Both the position numbers and the translations under genes were made by a program. Below, one piece after another: positions 47,501 through 58,599 of a stretch of DNA of 64,000 bases (position 1 is the stretch's first letter; each line of letters opens with the position of its first letter). This DNA comes from Euptelea pleiosperma. Lineage: Eukaryota > Streptophyta > Magnoliopsida > Ranunculales > Eupteleaceae. The stretch spans positions 50,803,893-50,867,892 of the forward strand of contig CM068544.1 in NCBI GenBank assembly GCA_035048495.1, written 5' to 3'. Below the pieces are notes generated by a model. The model was not told where the DNA came from, made no database searches, and saw nothing but the letters and a program-made list of their open reading frames with translations.

Positions 47501-49333
47501 AAGTTTGAGTTGGATCGATCTGTAGTGATGATGCATACTTGATCTGATAAGAAAACATACCGACCTGGATCCGATCCCATAAGAGATCAAATCACATAAC
47601 CGTGATACAGAACTGGTCCGATAGATAGAATAGAGTTCCATACCGGATTTAATCCACTAAATCAAAAAGAAATTCTATAATTAATTATAATTTAAATTAT
47701 ATATTTTATCTACTCATAATTGAGGTATTATACAATAATGATAGAAAATACATATAAGGATAAAATTATATGTATAACTATGTATAACACATTATATCTT
47801 ATTTTATGGGTCAGGATCGGGAGACAACAATTTTCACAACAATTTTGGCGTACCCATATGGAAGATGTATCAATAGCTGATTTTTGGTGAGGATGATCTC
47901 CTCACCATATAGATGACTCCTACAAAAAATCGGCCTGTTCTGAAATTTCTAACCCCATCAAGTGTAGTCTTCAAGTTAACGGTAAAAATAGACGGTCCAT
48001 AATTCTTCAACTTCTAAATCAACCTACGAATGTCATAATGATTTGAACTTTTGTGAGGATGATCTCCTCGCGTAGAGACCATCCTTGCCAAAAATCATCC
48101 AATTCCAACACTTATAATTTATATATTGGCTCAAGCCAAAAATTTTGTTGTAGAAAATGTTGTGAAAATTATTGTCTCCCGATCCTCAACCTATATATAT
48201 ATAGTTCCAGATTGATACACGTCCAATCCGATACCAATCCGATAAGATATTGGATCAGCATACATAGACCAAGTATCGATCCAGTAAGAATATAAGTGGT
48301 TCTGGACCCGAAATTATCGGATAAGAAGGGATCGGATTTTCGGATTGATTCAATCCATAAACAGCCCTACCTCTTTCATCCAGACATGAGGACGTCAATA
48401 TATGCAAGGCTAAATCTCGACACTGGTTGAGTTACCTTAGAGCATATATATTTGATTGTACCACAATAAAGGAGAATAAATTTGATGACTAGTTTTAGTC
48501 ATCAAAAGTGATGAATAGCCCTACTCCGGCCACTTGACAAGTACCCATGATAATTGTGAGAACATTGTTCGAAAAAAAAAGTTGAAATTTCAAATTTGAT
48601 AACAGGGGTACTTGTCAAGTACTGGAGAAGTGCTCGTCATTAAAAGAGAAGTAAAAAATTATTCAAAAGGACAAACTGGTTTTTTTCATAGAACAAAGGC
48701 ATTTATTTAATAAAAAATATTAGGGTACATGCAAACCAAACATTGGATAGCTTTCACGAAATCGACAATATATAAAAACAACAAACCAAACAAGAAAAAT
48801 GCATTTGTTTTCCACAAACAACAGTTACTAGGGTACATGCAAACAGGCCTTTGGTTTTTTTTAACCCCTAAAAAGTAATTAAGAAAAACCGGGTCTTGGT
48901 ATATATCACTGTATAATTCACCATAATAGTATGTTCATGCGCATGCATAACATGCATGTTGCCTAGCCTTTTGACCCTTGTGTTGTTAATGTTGAGAATT
49001 ACATGGATTTTTCAGGTGTTTTGGGCCGCATGTGGAACCCATATGAACAAGGACATCTTCAATGATCCGATTGAATTCGACCCATCTCGTTTTGAGAATC
49101 CATCGAAGCCGATTCCTCCCTATGCTTACATTCCTTTTGGAGGAGGGCTTCACATGTGCATAGGAAATGAATTCGCCAGGGTTGAAACTCTAACTGTGAT
49201 CCATCACTTGGTGACGAAGTTTGAGTGGTCCCAGTTGCATCCAGAGGAAACGATCACACGTCAACCAATGCCCTATCCATCCATGGGTCTTCCAATCAAG
49301 CTCAAACCAAGGAATCCATCATACAACACTTGA
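44594..49333 (+). CDS. cytochrome P450, CYP716-like (copy D)
   Basis: Exons 44594-44961, 45960-46528, 47048-47238 and 49016-49333 give 481 residues. The start MSILVLIAVTLVSALFLFNF is a membrane anchor, with the hinge LPNGSLGLPVIGE next. Motifs are the I-helix ASHDTS, ExxR as ELMR, FDPSRF and the haem loop FGGGLHMCIG with Cys424. The loop has Leu where A-C have Pro, and His at the usual Arg position. The stop lies three codons beyond that of B and C (tail ending NPSYNT). Introns are large (998, 519 and 1777 bp) and hold MITEs, a SINE-like element and GATC-rich repeats. No frame or splice defect. Likely an ER terpenoid oxidase by family; substrate unknown. Confidence 0.92.
45005..45350. mobile_element. 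MITE family D, copy 3, in intron 1 of copy D
   Basis: It holds two blocks of GGTGAGGAGATCATCCTCAC type and the framing text AGATGAATCAATGGCTGATT. It starts near CTCAGGATCGGGAAAC. One arm appears doubled. Confidence 0.6.
45555..45795 (+). mobile_element. SINE-like sequence in intron 1 of copy D
   Basis: GCGGGTTCGAGTCTCGGC at about 45659 fits a pol III B box, as in tRNA-derived SINEs. I see no convincing A box or A-tail. Confidence 0.3.
46556..46980. mobile_element. element M in intron 2 of copy D
   Basis: Ends ATAGTTAGCAAATC and GATTTGCTTACTATGG are inverted repeats. Shorter forms are in intron 2 of C (41433-41634) and B (about 29020-29155), and an independent copy lies at 57560-58040. Copy E lacks it. 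Confidence 0.6.
47320..48372. repeat. GATC-rich repeat family in intron 3 of copy D
   Basis: Degenerate text such as GTCGGATCAGTGATGATCC and ATAAGAGATCAGATCACAT. The block 47486-48370 is bounded by AGGGCTGTCAATGGAT and its inverse ATCCATAAACAGCCCT, suggesting a transposon of unknown class. A family D MITE is nested inside (47806-48190). Confidence 0.55.
47806..48190. mobile_element. MITE family D, copy 4, nested
   Basis: It opens GGGTCAGGATCGGGAGACAA and closes with the inverse GTCTCCCGATCCTCAAC. The core words GGATGATCTCCTCACCAT occur twice. Confidence 0.65.
48507..48645. mobile_element. hairpin MITE in intron 3 of copy D
   Basis: CACTTGACAAGTACCC and the inverse GGGTACTTGTCAAGT. It is the same element, at the same place, as in copies B and E. 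Confidence 0.55.
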
Positions 49334-49569
49334 TTTGCAACCTTCCTATGCTTGTATACCACTTCTATCACATTCGCGTGGCTTGTTCCTCTCTCAATAT
49401 TATAGATGTGTGTTCTTCTTCCTGGTAATTTCTCATTTGAAATGTTTTAGAAACTTGTACAAAATTACTTAGGACAACATGATATTGCAGGTTAATCTTC
49501 GTAGATGGTGCAAATTGTCTAAATCTACATGTATGCCACAAAGACCACAGCATATAACAGAACGTGCAT

Positions 49570-49820
49570 GGTGACGAATTGGCACATTGGAGGGTGCCTT
49601 GTACAATTGATTTGTTAGATGGCACTGCACATTAATTATACGGTGCCGTCATGAAATGCTTCGTGTAATTTGCCTATCAGAAGGCATCGCAAGTTAGACG
49701 ATGCCTATTGTAATTTGTCTATTAGACAGCATCGTGAACAATGCCTTACCTAATATGTCTATCAGATGGCACTGCTCGTCAGACGATGCCTCACGCAATT
49801 TATTTATCAGACGGCACCGC
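49570..49820 (+). repeat. degenerate tandem repeat of about 40-45 bp
   Basis: Units share TATCAGANGGCATCG followed by TTAGACGATGCC. The word TATCAG or TATTAG starts at 49675, 49720, 49760 and 49805. Confidence 0.7.
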
Positions 49821-49947
49821 ACGTTTAAATAATTATATCCTATAAAACAAAGCACTTGATGCATTGTCGATTAACACTGTTGTGCTTTAAAATTTAAGCT
49901 CAAAATAGTTCGTTGGTATTTGCTATGGACCTTATTTGTCGTTAAAT

Positions 49948-50050
49948 TTTGACAAATTTAATCCGTCGCAATACCTTTTGTGACCCCCCTTTCTACATTT
50001 AACGACAAATTTAATCTGCCGCAATACCTTTTGTGACCCCCCTTTCTACG
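49948..50050 (+). repeat. tandem duplication of about 55 bp
   Basis: ATACCTTTTGTGACCCCCCT followed by TTCTAC occurs twice, each preceded by GACAAATTTAATC. A related word (ACCTTTTGTGACACCCC) is at 31148. Confidence 0.75.
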
Positions 50051-50099
50051 ATAAATCATGTGACGAATTAATTTCGTCTTAGTCCATCAGAAAAAGTTA

Positions 50100-50285
50100 T
50101 ATAGGGCTGGCAATGGATCGGGTTTGAGTCGGATCAGTACTGATTTGGTACCGATCCGCTAAGAAATCCAATTGATCCGTACCCGATCGGATCAATAAAA
50201 ATCAGTTCCGGAACCAATCCGATATGATTAGAACGGTTCCGGGCCCAATCCAATCCGATCCGATATCTATATACCTAGTAAATGG
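50100..50285. repeat. GATC-rich repeat, fragment
   Basis: It begins AGGGCTGGCAATGGATCGGG, the family end, and continues with CGATCCG/CGGATCG words up to a family A MITE. Confidence 0.5.
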
Positions 50286-50324
50286 CATGTGCCCACGGCA
50301 CTCCCCAACAAAAGCGTTTGCAAA

Positions 50325-50662
50325 AATTATTACGGACTGGGGGGTGTTACAGTTTCTTCCATTATAACGGATTGTAATGCATAGGGGCAAAAATAGAAAA
50401 TAACGACGCTAAAATTCAAATTTCAAATTTTGAATTTCTAAAAAATTTATAACGGAAAGTAACTAAAATCGACGAAAATAACAGACATTTTTTAACAATT
50501 TTTTTTCAAAAAATAAAAAAATAATGGTCGTTATTTTCATTATAATGGAAAAATAACGGCCGTTATTTTCTGAGCGTTGAAACGGTATATAATGTAATGG
50601 GGGAATTTCGAATCTGTTATAACGGGCGTTATTTTTGCTATATTGGCCTTTTTAAACCATGG
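50325..50662. mobile_element. palindromic MITE family A, copy 6
   Basis: GGGGGGTGTTACAGTTTCTT on the left and TTTTTAAACCATGG on the right, with CGGCCGTTATTTTC words inside. The left terminus is decayed. Confidence 0.5.
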
Positions 50663-51190
50663 TCTCTAAGAGTGCTGCGTGTCCCATATTGTCGCCGGTC
50701 ATCAAAGATTTACTCCTATATGTCTACATTTATGCCATTGATAGGCCATCCTAATGGTCTAGCTGATAGATACTATAGATTGAGTGTACATCAACTTAGT
50801 ATCATCCTAGAGTGGGATCCCAAGGTCCAAACCACTAGTGGTCATCGAGATTCCACACAAATCCCATTGATCATTACACGAACCCCCAAAAACTCCAATT
50901 TCAAAGAATAGTTCAATATTTGAATACATGCTACGGTACCATCCTAATGCTGCCATATGTTCGTGCTTTGGGCCCATTGACCCCATTTATATTTGACACA
51001 TATTTGGTGGACGTACACGAAATCCTAAACAGTATAGTGAAGTTTGTTAATTTCACAAAAATTATAGCCTAATCTTAAAAAATGAGTGGGAGTGAGTGGC
51101 TGAGATCTGACCGTCCAACATAGATGGATAGGTTTGATTTCAACCATTCTTTATCTTTATGAAGGCGTATAAGGTATAAGACAGGTGAGC
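50663..51190. other. no gene recognised
   Basis: It opens with a fragment matching the right end of family B (CTCTAAGAGTGCTGCGTGTC). The rest shows no coding or repeat structure that I can support. Confidence 0.3.
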
Positions 51191-51191
51191 T

Positions 51192-51350
51192 GTTTTTATT
51201 TTTTTGTAGTCACCATCCTGGGAGGGTTGTACGGGTCAAGCATTTCTACTCTTGACACACTGCTCAAAAGAGGAAATCTACCTGTGTGGGTTTGACCCCA
51301 CGACCTCTCCATACACACCAACCATTTGAGCTGCCATGTTAGGTGTAACT
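51192..51350 (-). mobile_element. tRNA-derived SINE
   Basis: On the - strand TGGCAGCTCAAATGGTTGG fits a pol III A box and GGGGTCAAACCC fits a B box about 30 bp further on. The poly(T) stretch on the + strand near 51196 would be the A-tail. The spacing suits a SINE head. Confidence 0.6.
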
Positions 51351-51477
51351 GAGCTGTTTTGTTATATAGATACATATACATATATAATACTTTTTAGCAT
51401 ATATTTAAATAATATATAATTAAGTACCTTTAGGCAATTAAATATATATCTCTATATAATACATATCATATATATAG

Positions 51478-51632
51478 GATAGATATATTGGGTCGGTATT
51501 GGATCAGAACAAGTTAGATCCGATACCGATCCGATATCTTATCGATAATTCGTGATCCGGTACCGATCAGATAATGACAAATAAGGTTCTGGACCCCGTT
51601 TTTCCGATCGGATCGGATCGGATCAGATCTCC
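51478..51632. repeat. GATC-rich repeat, fragment
   Basis: It reads GATCCGATACCGATCCGATA and ends GGATCGGATCGGATCAGATC. It abuts the conserved upstream module of copy E. Confidence 0.55.
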
Positions 51633-52192
51633 AGAGCTCGAGAGCAATACAGTTTAACACACCTCCTCCATGTGGCAATCTTTCGAGACCTCTGACCCCA
51701 TGAATACTTCGACCGTGTAATCATCTTCTTGGGTTAGTTGATGACTTCCAGACATGAAATCGTAGATTATCGGAAAGATCAAAGATGTGATTTTATCTCT
51801 GATCGATTGGATTATTATGATTCATAATCTGGTGTTGTTTTACATTCGCGTAATTTCTTGTCTCTGATGACTTGTCTTTTCTGTTCAATGCTATTAAAGA
51901 CGTCAGTGATAATATCTCCTTCATCACATATTATGTCACTAAATTATAACGCTTTACAGTTTACACCATAACATCTTCCGTATCGACATTGATAAAATGA
52001 CAAAAGTGCTCTTGATCAAGACCCATCAGGCCAATCAGTCCCTCACACGTGCTTCAATTTTTTTTGCCCTTTTTCTTAGGCCAGCCATGCTTGAATAAAC
52101 TACAGCAATTAATATTTATATGTATGATCTCGAGGAATCCAATGGCTTGCGAAAGTGACAAAATTTTCATTTTTTTTTTATCAACAAGAGCA

Positions 52193-52200
52193 TATAAAAA
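52193..52200 (+). promoter_or_regulatory. TATA box of P450 copy E
   Basis: TATAAAAA lies 80-87 bp before the ATG at 52280, in the same context (AAGAGCATATAAAAACT) as copy D. Confidence 0.65.
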
Positions 52201-52279
52201 CTCACACCGTGCTTGAAAAGCACGAAAGAGTGTGATTAAGATCAAAATCAGGTTACGGATACCAGGATCCTCATTAGAG

Positions 52280-54813
52280 ATGTCGTTTCTTGTCTTGATT
52301 GCAGTCACTCTTGTTTCCTCCTTGTTTCTGTTTAAATTTTTTAGGAGGGATCCTAGAACGAAAAATCTCCCCAATGGGTCTCTGGGACTTCCTGTAATCG
52401 GGGAATCGTGGAGCTTCCTTCGAGCCCAGAGGGAAGATCGTGGTGAGGACTGGATATATGAGAGGGTGTCCAAACATGGTCCAGTGTTTAAGACCTCTCT
52501 AATGGGTTCCCCTACTGTGGTTATTACTGGTAAGGCAGGTAACAAGTTCATACTTGGCTCGAATGCTGAAGTTCTTCTTTCAAAGCAACCCACGACGATC
52601 TCGGCAATTGCAGGAAAACACAACATCATAGAACTCACAGGAGACAGGTGACTATATTAATGAATCCATGACGTAATTAGGTCGTTCTAGGGTCGAAGGG
52701 GCTAGTTTGCTGAGTCCGTAAGGCTCGTGAGTGTTGATACCATAAGCCTGGGTTCGATGTCCACGGACGTACCTCAATCTTGAGGGAACCACGAAAATCT
52801 TGGTGTCGTGTGTTTGCATCTTCATTCTATTTTAGTTCTTTTGATTATGTTTCGATTTGTATCCTTCCTAATTTCTCTGTATATAGGTACAAACTCGTCA
52901 AGGCAGCAATGGTGAGCTTCTTAAAACCAGAAAGCCTTCAAGACTACATAAGACATATGGATGACTTGATTAAGACCTACTTAGAAAGAGAAACCAAAGA
53001 TAAAGAGATAATTAAGGCCGTGACTCTCACGAAGGAACTCACGTTTAACGTTGCATGCACTATACTATTTGGGATACACGACGAGCCTACTAAAGAGGAT
53101 TTGCTTAAGGATTTCACGATAGCCTTCAGAGCCATTTGGTCTATCCCTGTGAATTTACCTGGCACAATCTTCCACAAGGGTCTGCAAGCACGAGCGAGGA
53201 TCGTTGATCGGATGTTGCCGATCATGAGGAAGAGAAAGGAGGATATCTTGAAAGGGATTTTGAGCCCCAGAAGCGACGTGATGTCTTGCCTGTTGTCACT
53301 GAGAGAAGAAAATCAAGAACCTATTACCGAAGAAGAGATTATGGATAATTTCATCACACTAATGATTGCTAGTCACGATACAACGGCGATTCTCCTGAGC
53401 TTGATGATCTGGAAGTTGGCAAGAGATCCCAAGCTCTACGCTAGAGTTCAAGAAGGTAACAAATTTCATATGCACCCTTGTAAATATTTTCTTGATATCT
53501 TAATTCTAAAAGTAGCTAGTCTAAATTTTTGTTCAGAGCAAATGGCGATTCTAAGAGAGAGACCAGAAGGAGAAGGAAAGCTGACATGGAGCGAAATGCA
53601 AAAGATGAAATACACATGGAGAGTTGCACAAGAGTTGATGAGGATCTTGCCTCCTGTATTTGGTAGCTTTAGAAAAGCAGCTAAAGACACTAGCTTTGGA
53701 GGCTATGACATTCCCAAGGGATGGCAGGTATTTACATATCTCAATTATTTGGGGTCAGCAAAATTAATCATTTTTCACAATTCCGTTATCAATATGGGAT
53801 GCTTTATACAGGGTTCGAGTCAGATCAGTGATGATCCATACCCGATCCAATAAGAAAATATGCAGACCCAGATCCAATACAATAAGAGATCGGATCACAT
53901 AACCGTGATCCAGAACTGATCCGATAGATAGAATAGAATTCCAGACCCGACCCAATCATATTTCATTAATATAATAATATTATTTATATTGATATTTATA
54001 ATTTTATATATATTGGATCAGTATTTGATTGACACATGTCTGATCCCATACCAATCCGATAAGAAATCGGATCAGCATACATGGACCCAGTACCAATCCA
54101 ATAAGACTATAAGTGGTTCCGGACCTAGGGACGACAATGCAAGGCTAAATCTCGACGCTGGTTAAGTTACCTTAGAGCCTATTTGATTGTACCACATAAA
54201 AAAGGAGAATAATTTTGATGACTAGTTTAAGTCATCAAAATTGATGAATAGCCCTTCTCCACTTGACAAGTACCCCTGATAATTGTGAGAACGCTGTTCA
54301 AATTTCAAATTTGAAAACAGGGATTCTTTTCAAGTGGAGAAGTGCTAGTCATCAAAAATGAACTAAAAGTTTTTCAAAAGGAAAAACTGGTTTTTATTCA
54401 TAGAACAAAGGCATTTATTTTCCACAAACAGGCCTTTGGTTTTTTTAACCCTTAGGAAGTATATTTGACCCTTGGGAAGTACATGGATATTTCAGGTGTT
54501 TTGGGCCTCATGTGGAACCCATATGAACAAGGACATCTTCAATGATCCGACTGAATTCGACCCATCTCGTTTTGAGAATCCATCGAAGCCAATTCCTCCC
54601 TATGCTTACATTCCTTTCGGAGGAGGACTTCACATGTGCATAGGAAATGAATTCGCCAGGGTTGAAACTCTAACTGTGATCCATCACTTGGTGACGAAGT
54701 TCGAGTGGTCCCAGTTGCATCCAGAGGAAACGATCACACGTCAACCAATGCCATATCCATCCATGGGTCTTCCAATCAAGCTCAAACCAAGGAATCCATC
54801 ATACAACACTTGA
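52280..54813 (+). CDS. cytochrome P450, CYP716-like (copy E)
   Basis: Exons 52280-52647, 52887-53455, 53537-53727 and 54496-54813 give 481 residues. The anchor is residues 2-20 and the hinge LPNGSLGLPVIGE. The I-helix is ASHDTT (284-289), the canonical Thr-Thr form, unlike the Thr-Ser of A-D. ExxR is E345-L-M-R348, FDPSRF is 397-402 and the haem loop is FGGGLHMCIG with Cys424. Leu replaces Pro and His the usual Arg in the loop, as in copy D. Introns are short (239, 81 and 768 bp). Intron 2 is a multiple of three with no stop, so a retained-intron product would gain 27 residues. Copy F is its sister by exon 1. This is the most compact full copy of the array. Confidence 0.93.
52675..52830 (+). 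repeat. SINE- or LTR-like fragment in intron 1 of copy E
   Basis: CTGGGTTCGATGTCCACGG could be a pol III B box, and GAGGGAACCACGAAAATCTT with the T-rich end resembles retroelement text. The same fragment follows exon 1 of copy F (59420-59590), which proves common descent of the two loci. Confidence 0.35.
53810..54128. repeat. GATC-rich repeat in intron 3 of copy E
   Basis: It matches the repeat at the same place in copy D (GATCAGTGATGATCCATACC), but shorter and without the nested MITE. Confidence 0.55.
54222..54365. mobile_element. hairpin MITE in intron 3 of copy E
   Basis: CTCCACTTGACAAGTACCCC and the inverse TTTTCAAGTGGAGAAG, orthologous to the copies in B and D. Confidence 0.55.
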
Positions 54814-55054
54814 CTTGGCCACTGCCTATGCTTGTATATCACTTCTATCGCTTTCACGTTGCTTGTTCCTCTCTTGATATCATAGATGTGTGTTCTTTTC
54901 CTGGTCATTCGCCATTCGAAATATTTTAGTAACTTGTACAAATTAGCTGGGACAGCAACATCATTGATATTGCAGGTTAATCCTAGGCCCAAGCCCAACC
55001 AAAGGAGACAGCATTGCGTCCCCGTCTATGTGTATGTGGTGCAAATGCCATGGT

Positions 55055-55255
55055 TGGGAATTGGGACCACCATCGATTTTTACCGTGTAACTTAAAAGCC
55101 ACACTTGATGGGGTTAGAAATTTCGGAATGGGCTGATTTTTTGTTGGGGTGATATCTATATGGTGAGGAGATCATCCTCATAAAAAAAAATCAGCCATTG
55201 ATTCATCTTCTATGTGGGTACGCCAAATGGTTGTCCCCAGATCCTGACCCATACA
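55055..55255. mobile_element. MITE family D, copy 5
   Basis: GGTGAGGAGATCATCCTCAT, CAGCCATTGATTCATCTTCT and the end TCCCCAGATCCTGACCCA. The left half is the family interior, as at 45.2 kb. Confidence 0.6.
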
Positions 55256-55562
55256 CAAAACCCCCAAAAAATTAAAATAGCAAAACTTCTATCTCACACA
55301 CGCACACACACAATCTACATTGAAACAGCAAAAGTGAGAAGTTCTTTGTGTCTTCTTGCTAATATCACTACTCCTTACCTTACAGAACCCTAACTAGTAA
55401 ACATTCAATGATCATCCAAAAATACTAATTCTCTCCGTTGATGAAGAAGATTAACAAGTTTAATCTTTAATCATATATTTATCAAAAAGGTCAGAGATCG
55501 AACGACCCACAATTTACAAAACTGTGAAATCAAAACATTTTAATCAAACTATATAAAGAAGT

Positions 55563-55588
55563 ATTTAAAAAAAAAAAAAAAAAAAAAG
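55563..55588 (+). repeat. poly(A) tract
   Basis: A long A run just beyond the 3' end of the SAUR gene. The matching run after the second SAUR (59854-59864) is shorter. Confidence 0.8.
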
Positions 55589-55666
55589 GAGAGAAGAGCT
55601 AGTCGATCTGATCATCTTTGAGTGTTACATCGATCCGCGCGCCCGCCAAGATTCCAGTGAAACAGT

Positions 55667-55996
55667 TCATCCTGTTTTCTTCTTAGCCTTCTCAAACTTG
55701 AGTACGGAGTCGAACGTCTCTGTGGAGCACGGAATCGCGAAGGGTCCGGGGACTCTGTTAATGAGTTCGTCCTCGTACTTGTGGAGGAATGCAACAAAGG
55801 TTGGGGATAATAGATACTTCCTGGGAACCCAGTATTTCTTGCGATTTTCACCCACGTACATCATAAATTTGCCTTTTAACGAAGGAGCCTTCTCATCATC
55901 GTCTTTCATTAGGATGTATTCGTTGTGGCTCTTGGGACGACTTAGCTTCTTCTTCAGTGATTCAAGTTTTTCACGAACGACTGTAATGGCAGACAT
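55667..55996 (-). CDS. SAUR-like auxin-responsive protein (copy 1)
   Basis: A single-exon gene of 109 residues. Its centre GKFMMYVGENRKKYWVPRKY followed by LLSPTFVAFLHKYEDELI and GPFAIPC is the SAUR domain: YVG, the VP-x-x-YL segment and the IPC element. SAUR proteins act at the cell cortex on PP2C-D phosphatases to promote acid growth. I start at the Met at 55996; an in-frame Met 22 codons upstream (56062) would place AAACCCTAGAAC, a typical plant leader, inside the protein. The C-terminus is Lys-rich (EKAKKKTG). It runs opposite to the P450s and lies 850 bp beyond copy E. Its near-twin is at 59946-60275. Confidence 0.87.
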   Translation of the reverse strand: MSAITVVREKLESLKKKLSRPKSHNEYILMKDDDEKAPSLKGKFMMYVGENRKKYWVPRKYLLSPTFVAFLHKYEDELINRVPGPFAIPCSTETFDSVLKFEKAKKKTG

Positions 55997-56299
55997 ACTG
56001 ATTAGATTTACGAATTCAAAGAAACGAGTTCTAGGGTTTAGAAAGAAGAGGAGTAGGTTCAACTCTGAAGATGATGAAAATTAGTAAGGTGTGTTGGGGG
56101 TTCTTATAGACTTTTTTACTTACTTGGGTTGTTTAGAGTTTTAGATTTGGTTGTTTTCCTATTCCGTCTATTACGAAGGAAAGATTCCACTCTTTTCGAT
56201 CTTGGATCTCTTAATTTGTTATACAAATCCACCAATGGCGCCATTGGAATTCAGCATTATTCATGGCTCATTTCTGGGGCCATTGGATTCGAACAGTTT

Positions 56300-56440
56300 T
56301 CCGATCCAATGGCTAGAAATCTCCAATAAGGCTAATTTTTTGTGTAGGTCAATCAAGGGATGGGCCAAACATTCACGGGTCAGCGGACTCACAAGAGTGT
56401 GCCACATGGCATGTTTTTACTCAGTCTCCCAAGTGTAAAA
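56300..56440. mobile_element. MITE fragment upstream of SAUR copy 1
   Basis: GGATGGGCCAAACATTCACG and GAGTGTGCCACATGGCATG match the right arm of the family B/C type. The same fragment follows SAUR copy 2 (60580-60700), so it belongs to the duplicated block. Confidence 0.5.
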
Positions 56441-57540
56441 CCCAACCCAACGTGTGATGCAACCGCGAAGAACCGCATTGATCAACGTAAACCGTTTCTA
56501 ACCATTGATCAACGTAAGCCCTACATTTGTTTTGGATGAAATTGATGTTTTGTTGGACTTTCATATATGGAAGGTGTTGGAACAGCCATATATAAGAAGA
56601 ATCTCCCCTCGGTCGGACTATTTCAATATTGAGTCGTTTCTGAATAGATCAACCACAACTGAATTCCCTGTGAGGGGAGAACGTGGCCGTCAGATACTGA
56701 TGATATAGATGCTTGTTTACCAATCAGAAGGGTAAGCATGACCAATTAATGGTAAACTTATTGGTATATATATACAAGAGTATAAGCATGGGATTAATTC
56801 ATCTTGAGTGCCGGACCAAGAAGAACAATCACACAGACACAAATTTATGTAGTTCAGCGGTGTCCTACGTCCATGAAAAGAACTCTTTCCCTTGAAGTAC
56901 CTCTAGTACAGGTTGTACAAGGCAAAATCGTATGAATTTGTACAAATAAAAAATTTCAATGGATCTAAAGGACAAGGGGTTTCAACTCTGGACCCCCATG
57001 TAGGGGCACGTTACTCTTGTAACCCCAACAAACTTAGCCAGAAGTTAGACCCACATAAAGTTGTGGCTTAATTAACATTAAAACTCCTGCAGAACAATAT
57101 TTCTTGCAGAATACAAGACTAACAAAACAAGTAGGATCAAAGTTTGCTCCTATAAATCCAATAATAGAGCAAAAGTTTTTACCATTTAAGTAACCCCTAA
57201 TATTGCATCATTGTAAAATGATAGAGAGAGATATACGATGTAGCAGCTATAGTATAGATAATGAAGCCTCACATCAGTCCTTAACCTCTTGGATGGACCA
57301 TAATTTAAAAACAATAGCAATTGGACAACTCCCAATTGCTTTAAGAATGGATGGCCCAAATCAATTCATACAATATATTTTATTATTTGTTGATGTAATC
57401 AATGGCAGAGTGGTCGTTTTCATTTTCTTGATGACCATAATCCATCTTTATAAAATGTATATAATATCTATGAAGTTTTAAATTTACAACAATATATAGA
57501 GTACTTATATAGGTTATGAAATTAAAAAAGAAAAAAACTC
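56440..57540. other. intergenic, no gene recognised
   Basis: AT-rich sequence with short frames only, none with a known domain. No clear terminal repeats. Confidence 0.35.
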
Positions 57541-57559
57541 GACTTACTGTTTGTATGGA

Positions 57560-58040
57560 TGTTAGCAAATCTCCATTTAAAACTCGACTTTTTGAGAAAA
57601 AAATACATCTTTTGACAAAACGTTTGAAATCACGGTTTTTTCAAAATATCGTGAAAAAATATGAAATATTCAATAATCCGAAATAACCCCATAATTTTAA
57701 TTTTTTCAAAATATCTCATGAAAAAATTCGTTCTTATTTTAAAAATTAAAAAATATTTTGTATTTATAATATATGTCACCAATTTTTATGTTAAAAAAAT
57801 ATTTTTAGAAAAGATTAACAAATTCATATGCATTTGGAGAACTTGATAAATTGAAAATTATTGGTGTGCTTTTAAAATAAAAAAGTATTAACCCTGAAGT
57901 CTTCACCTATTGATCTTTTGACGTTTTCATCTTTTTGGCCGCTTTTTTGACTTCGTTTTTTTTTTCTTTTTTTAATTCAAGTGGTTTTAAACTCACATTT
58001 TTCAATGGGTGAATTTTTGCGGCTTCACGATTTGCTAACA
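57560..58040. mobile_element. element M, independent copy
   Basis: Ends GTTAGCAAATCTCC and CGATTTGCTAAC are inverted repeats. The body is the reverse complement of intron 2 of copy D (compare AATCCGAAATAACCCC at 57675 with its inverse near 46840). It proves that the intron-2 insert is a mobile element and not P450 sequence. Confidence 0.65.
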
Positions 58041-58302
58041 ATGGGTGGACTTCCAACCAGGTGACATCCTTCGTATTCATCGCTCTCTTTTGACGCCGTT
58101 CAAGAATTCGGGTCACAGGACACAATAGAACACTTTATTGGCACCTTCTTATGAGAGAAATCGTTCACTCTCTCCTCAGATATATATGACATAATTTGCT
58201 CGAGCTTCCTACCTCTCTTCAATAGGCGCATTAAAAAGCTTTTATCATTATTTTTCTAGGAAATTTTTGAGTTTTTAATTGTTAATGACAAACGCATAGA
58301 TC

Positions 58303-58341
58303 TGAAAAATAAAATAAAATAAAATAAAATAAAATAAAATT
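58303..58341 (+). repeat. (AAAAT)n microsatellite
   Basis: About seven AAAAT units in tandem. Confidence 0.85.
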
Positions 58342-58599
58342 TGCTCTCACAGCCTACGGGACAGCAAATATGCTCTCGGTTGCACTCAATCCACCTACAT
58401 GGATCTGACAAGTTACAATTACTCAACCGGGCAATCTCGTAATCTGGCTGGTCCGGATCAGAGAAGACTTTCAGGGGAATTTAACTATGGCTTGAAATGG
58501 GCAGAAACTTTTGGACCGTAAGTGGGGCCCATGTATCTATCAGGCAAGATTTTGATTTAACCCCCGCTCAAACATGGCTCCAACCCACTTGTTTACATT

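Noticed and set aside
55698..56084. 128-codon frame on the + strand (and its twin at 60001-60363)
   Set aside because: It is antisense to the SAUR genes, which show the SAUR domain on the - strand.
57560..58040. Inverted remnant of a seventh P450 gene
   Set aside because: Only intron-2-like sequence is present with its own inverted termini and no exon sequence, so it is an independent mobile element.
57907..58125. 72-codon Lys-rich frame on the - strand
   Set aside because: It lies in element M and low-complexity A/T sequence with no domain.
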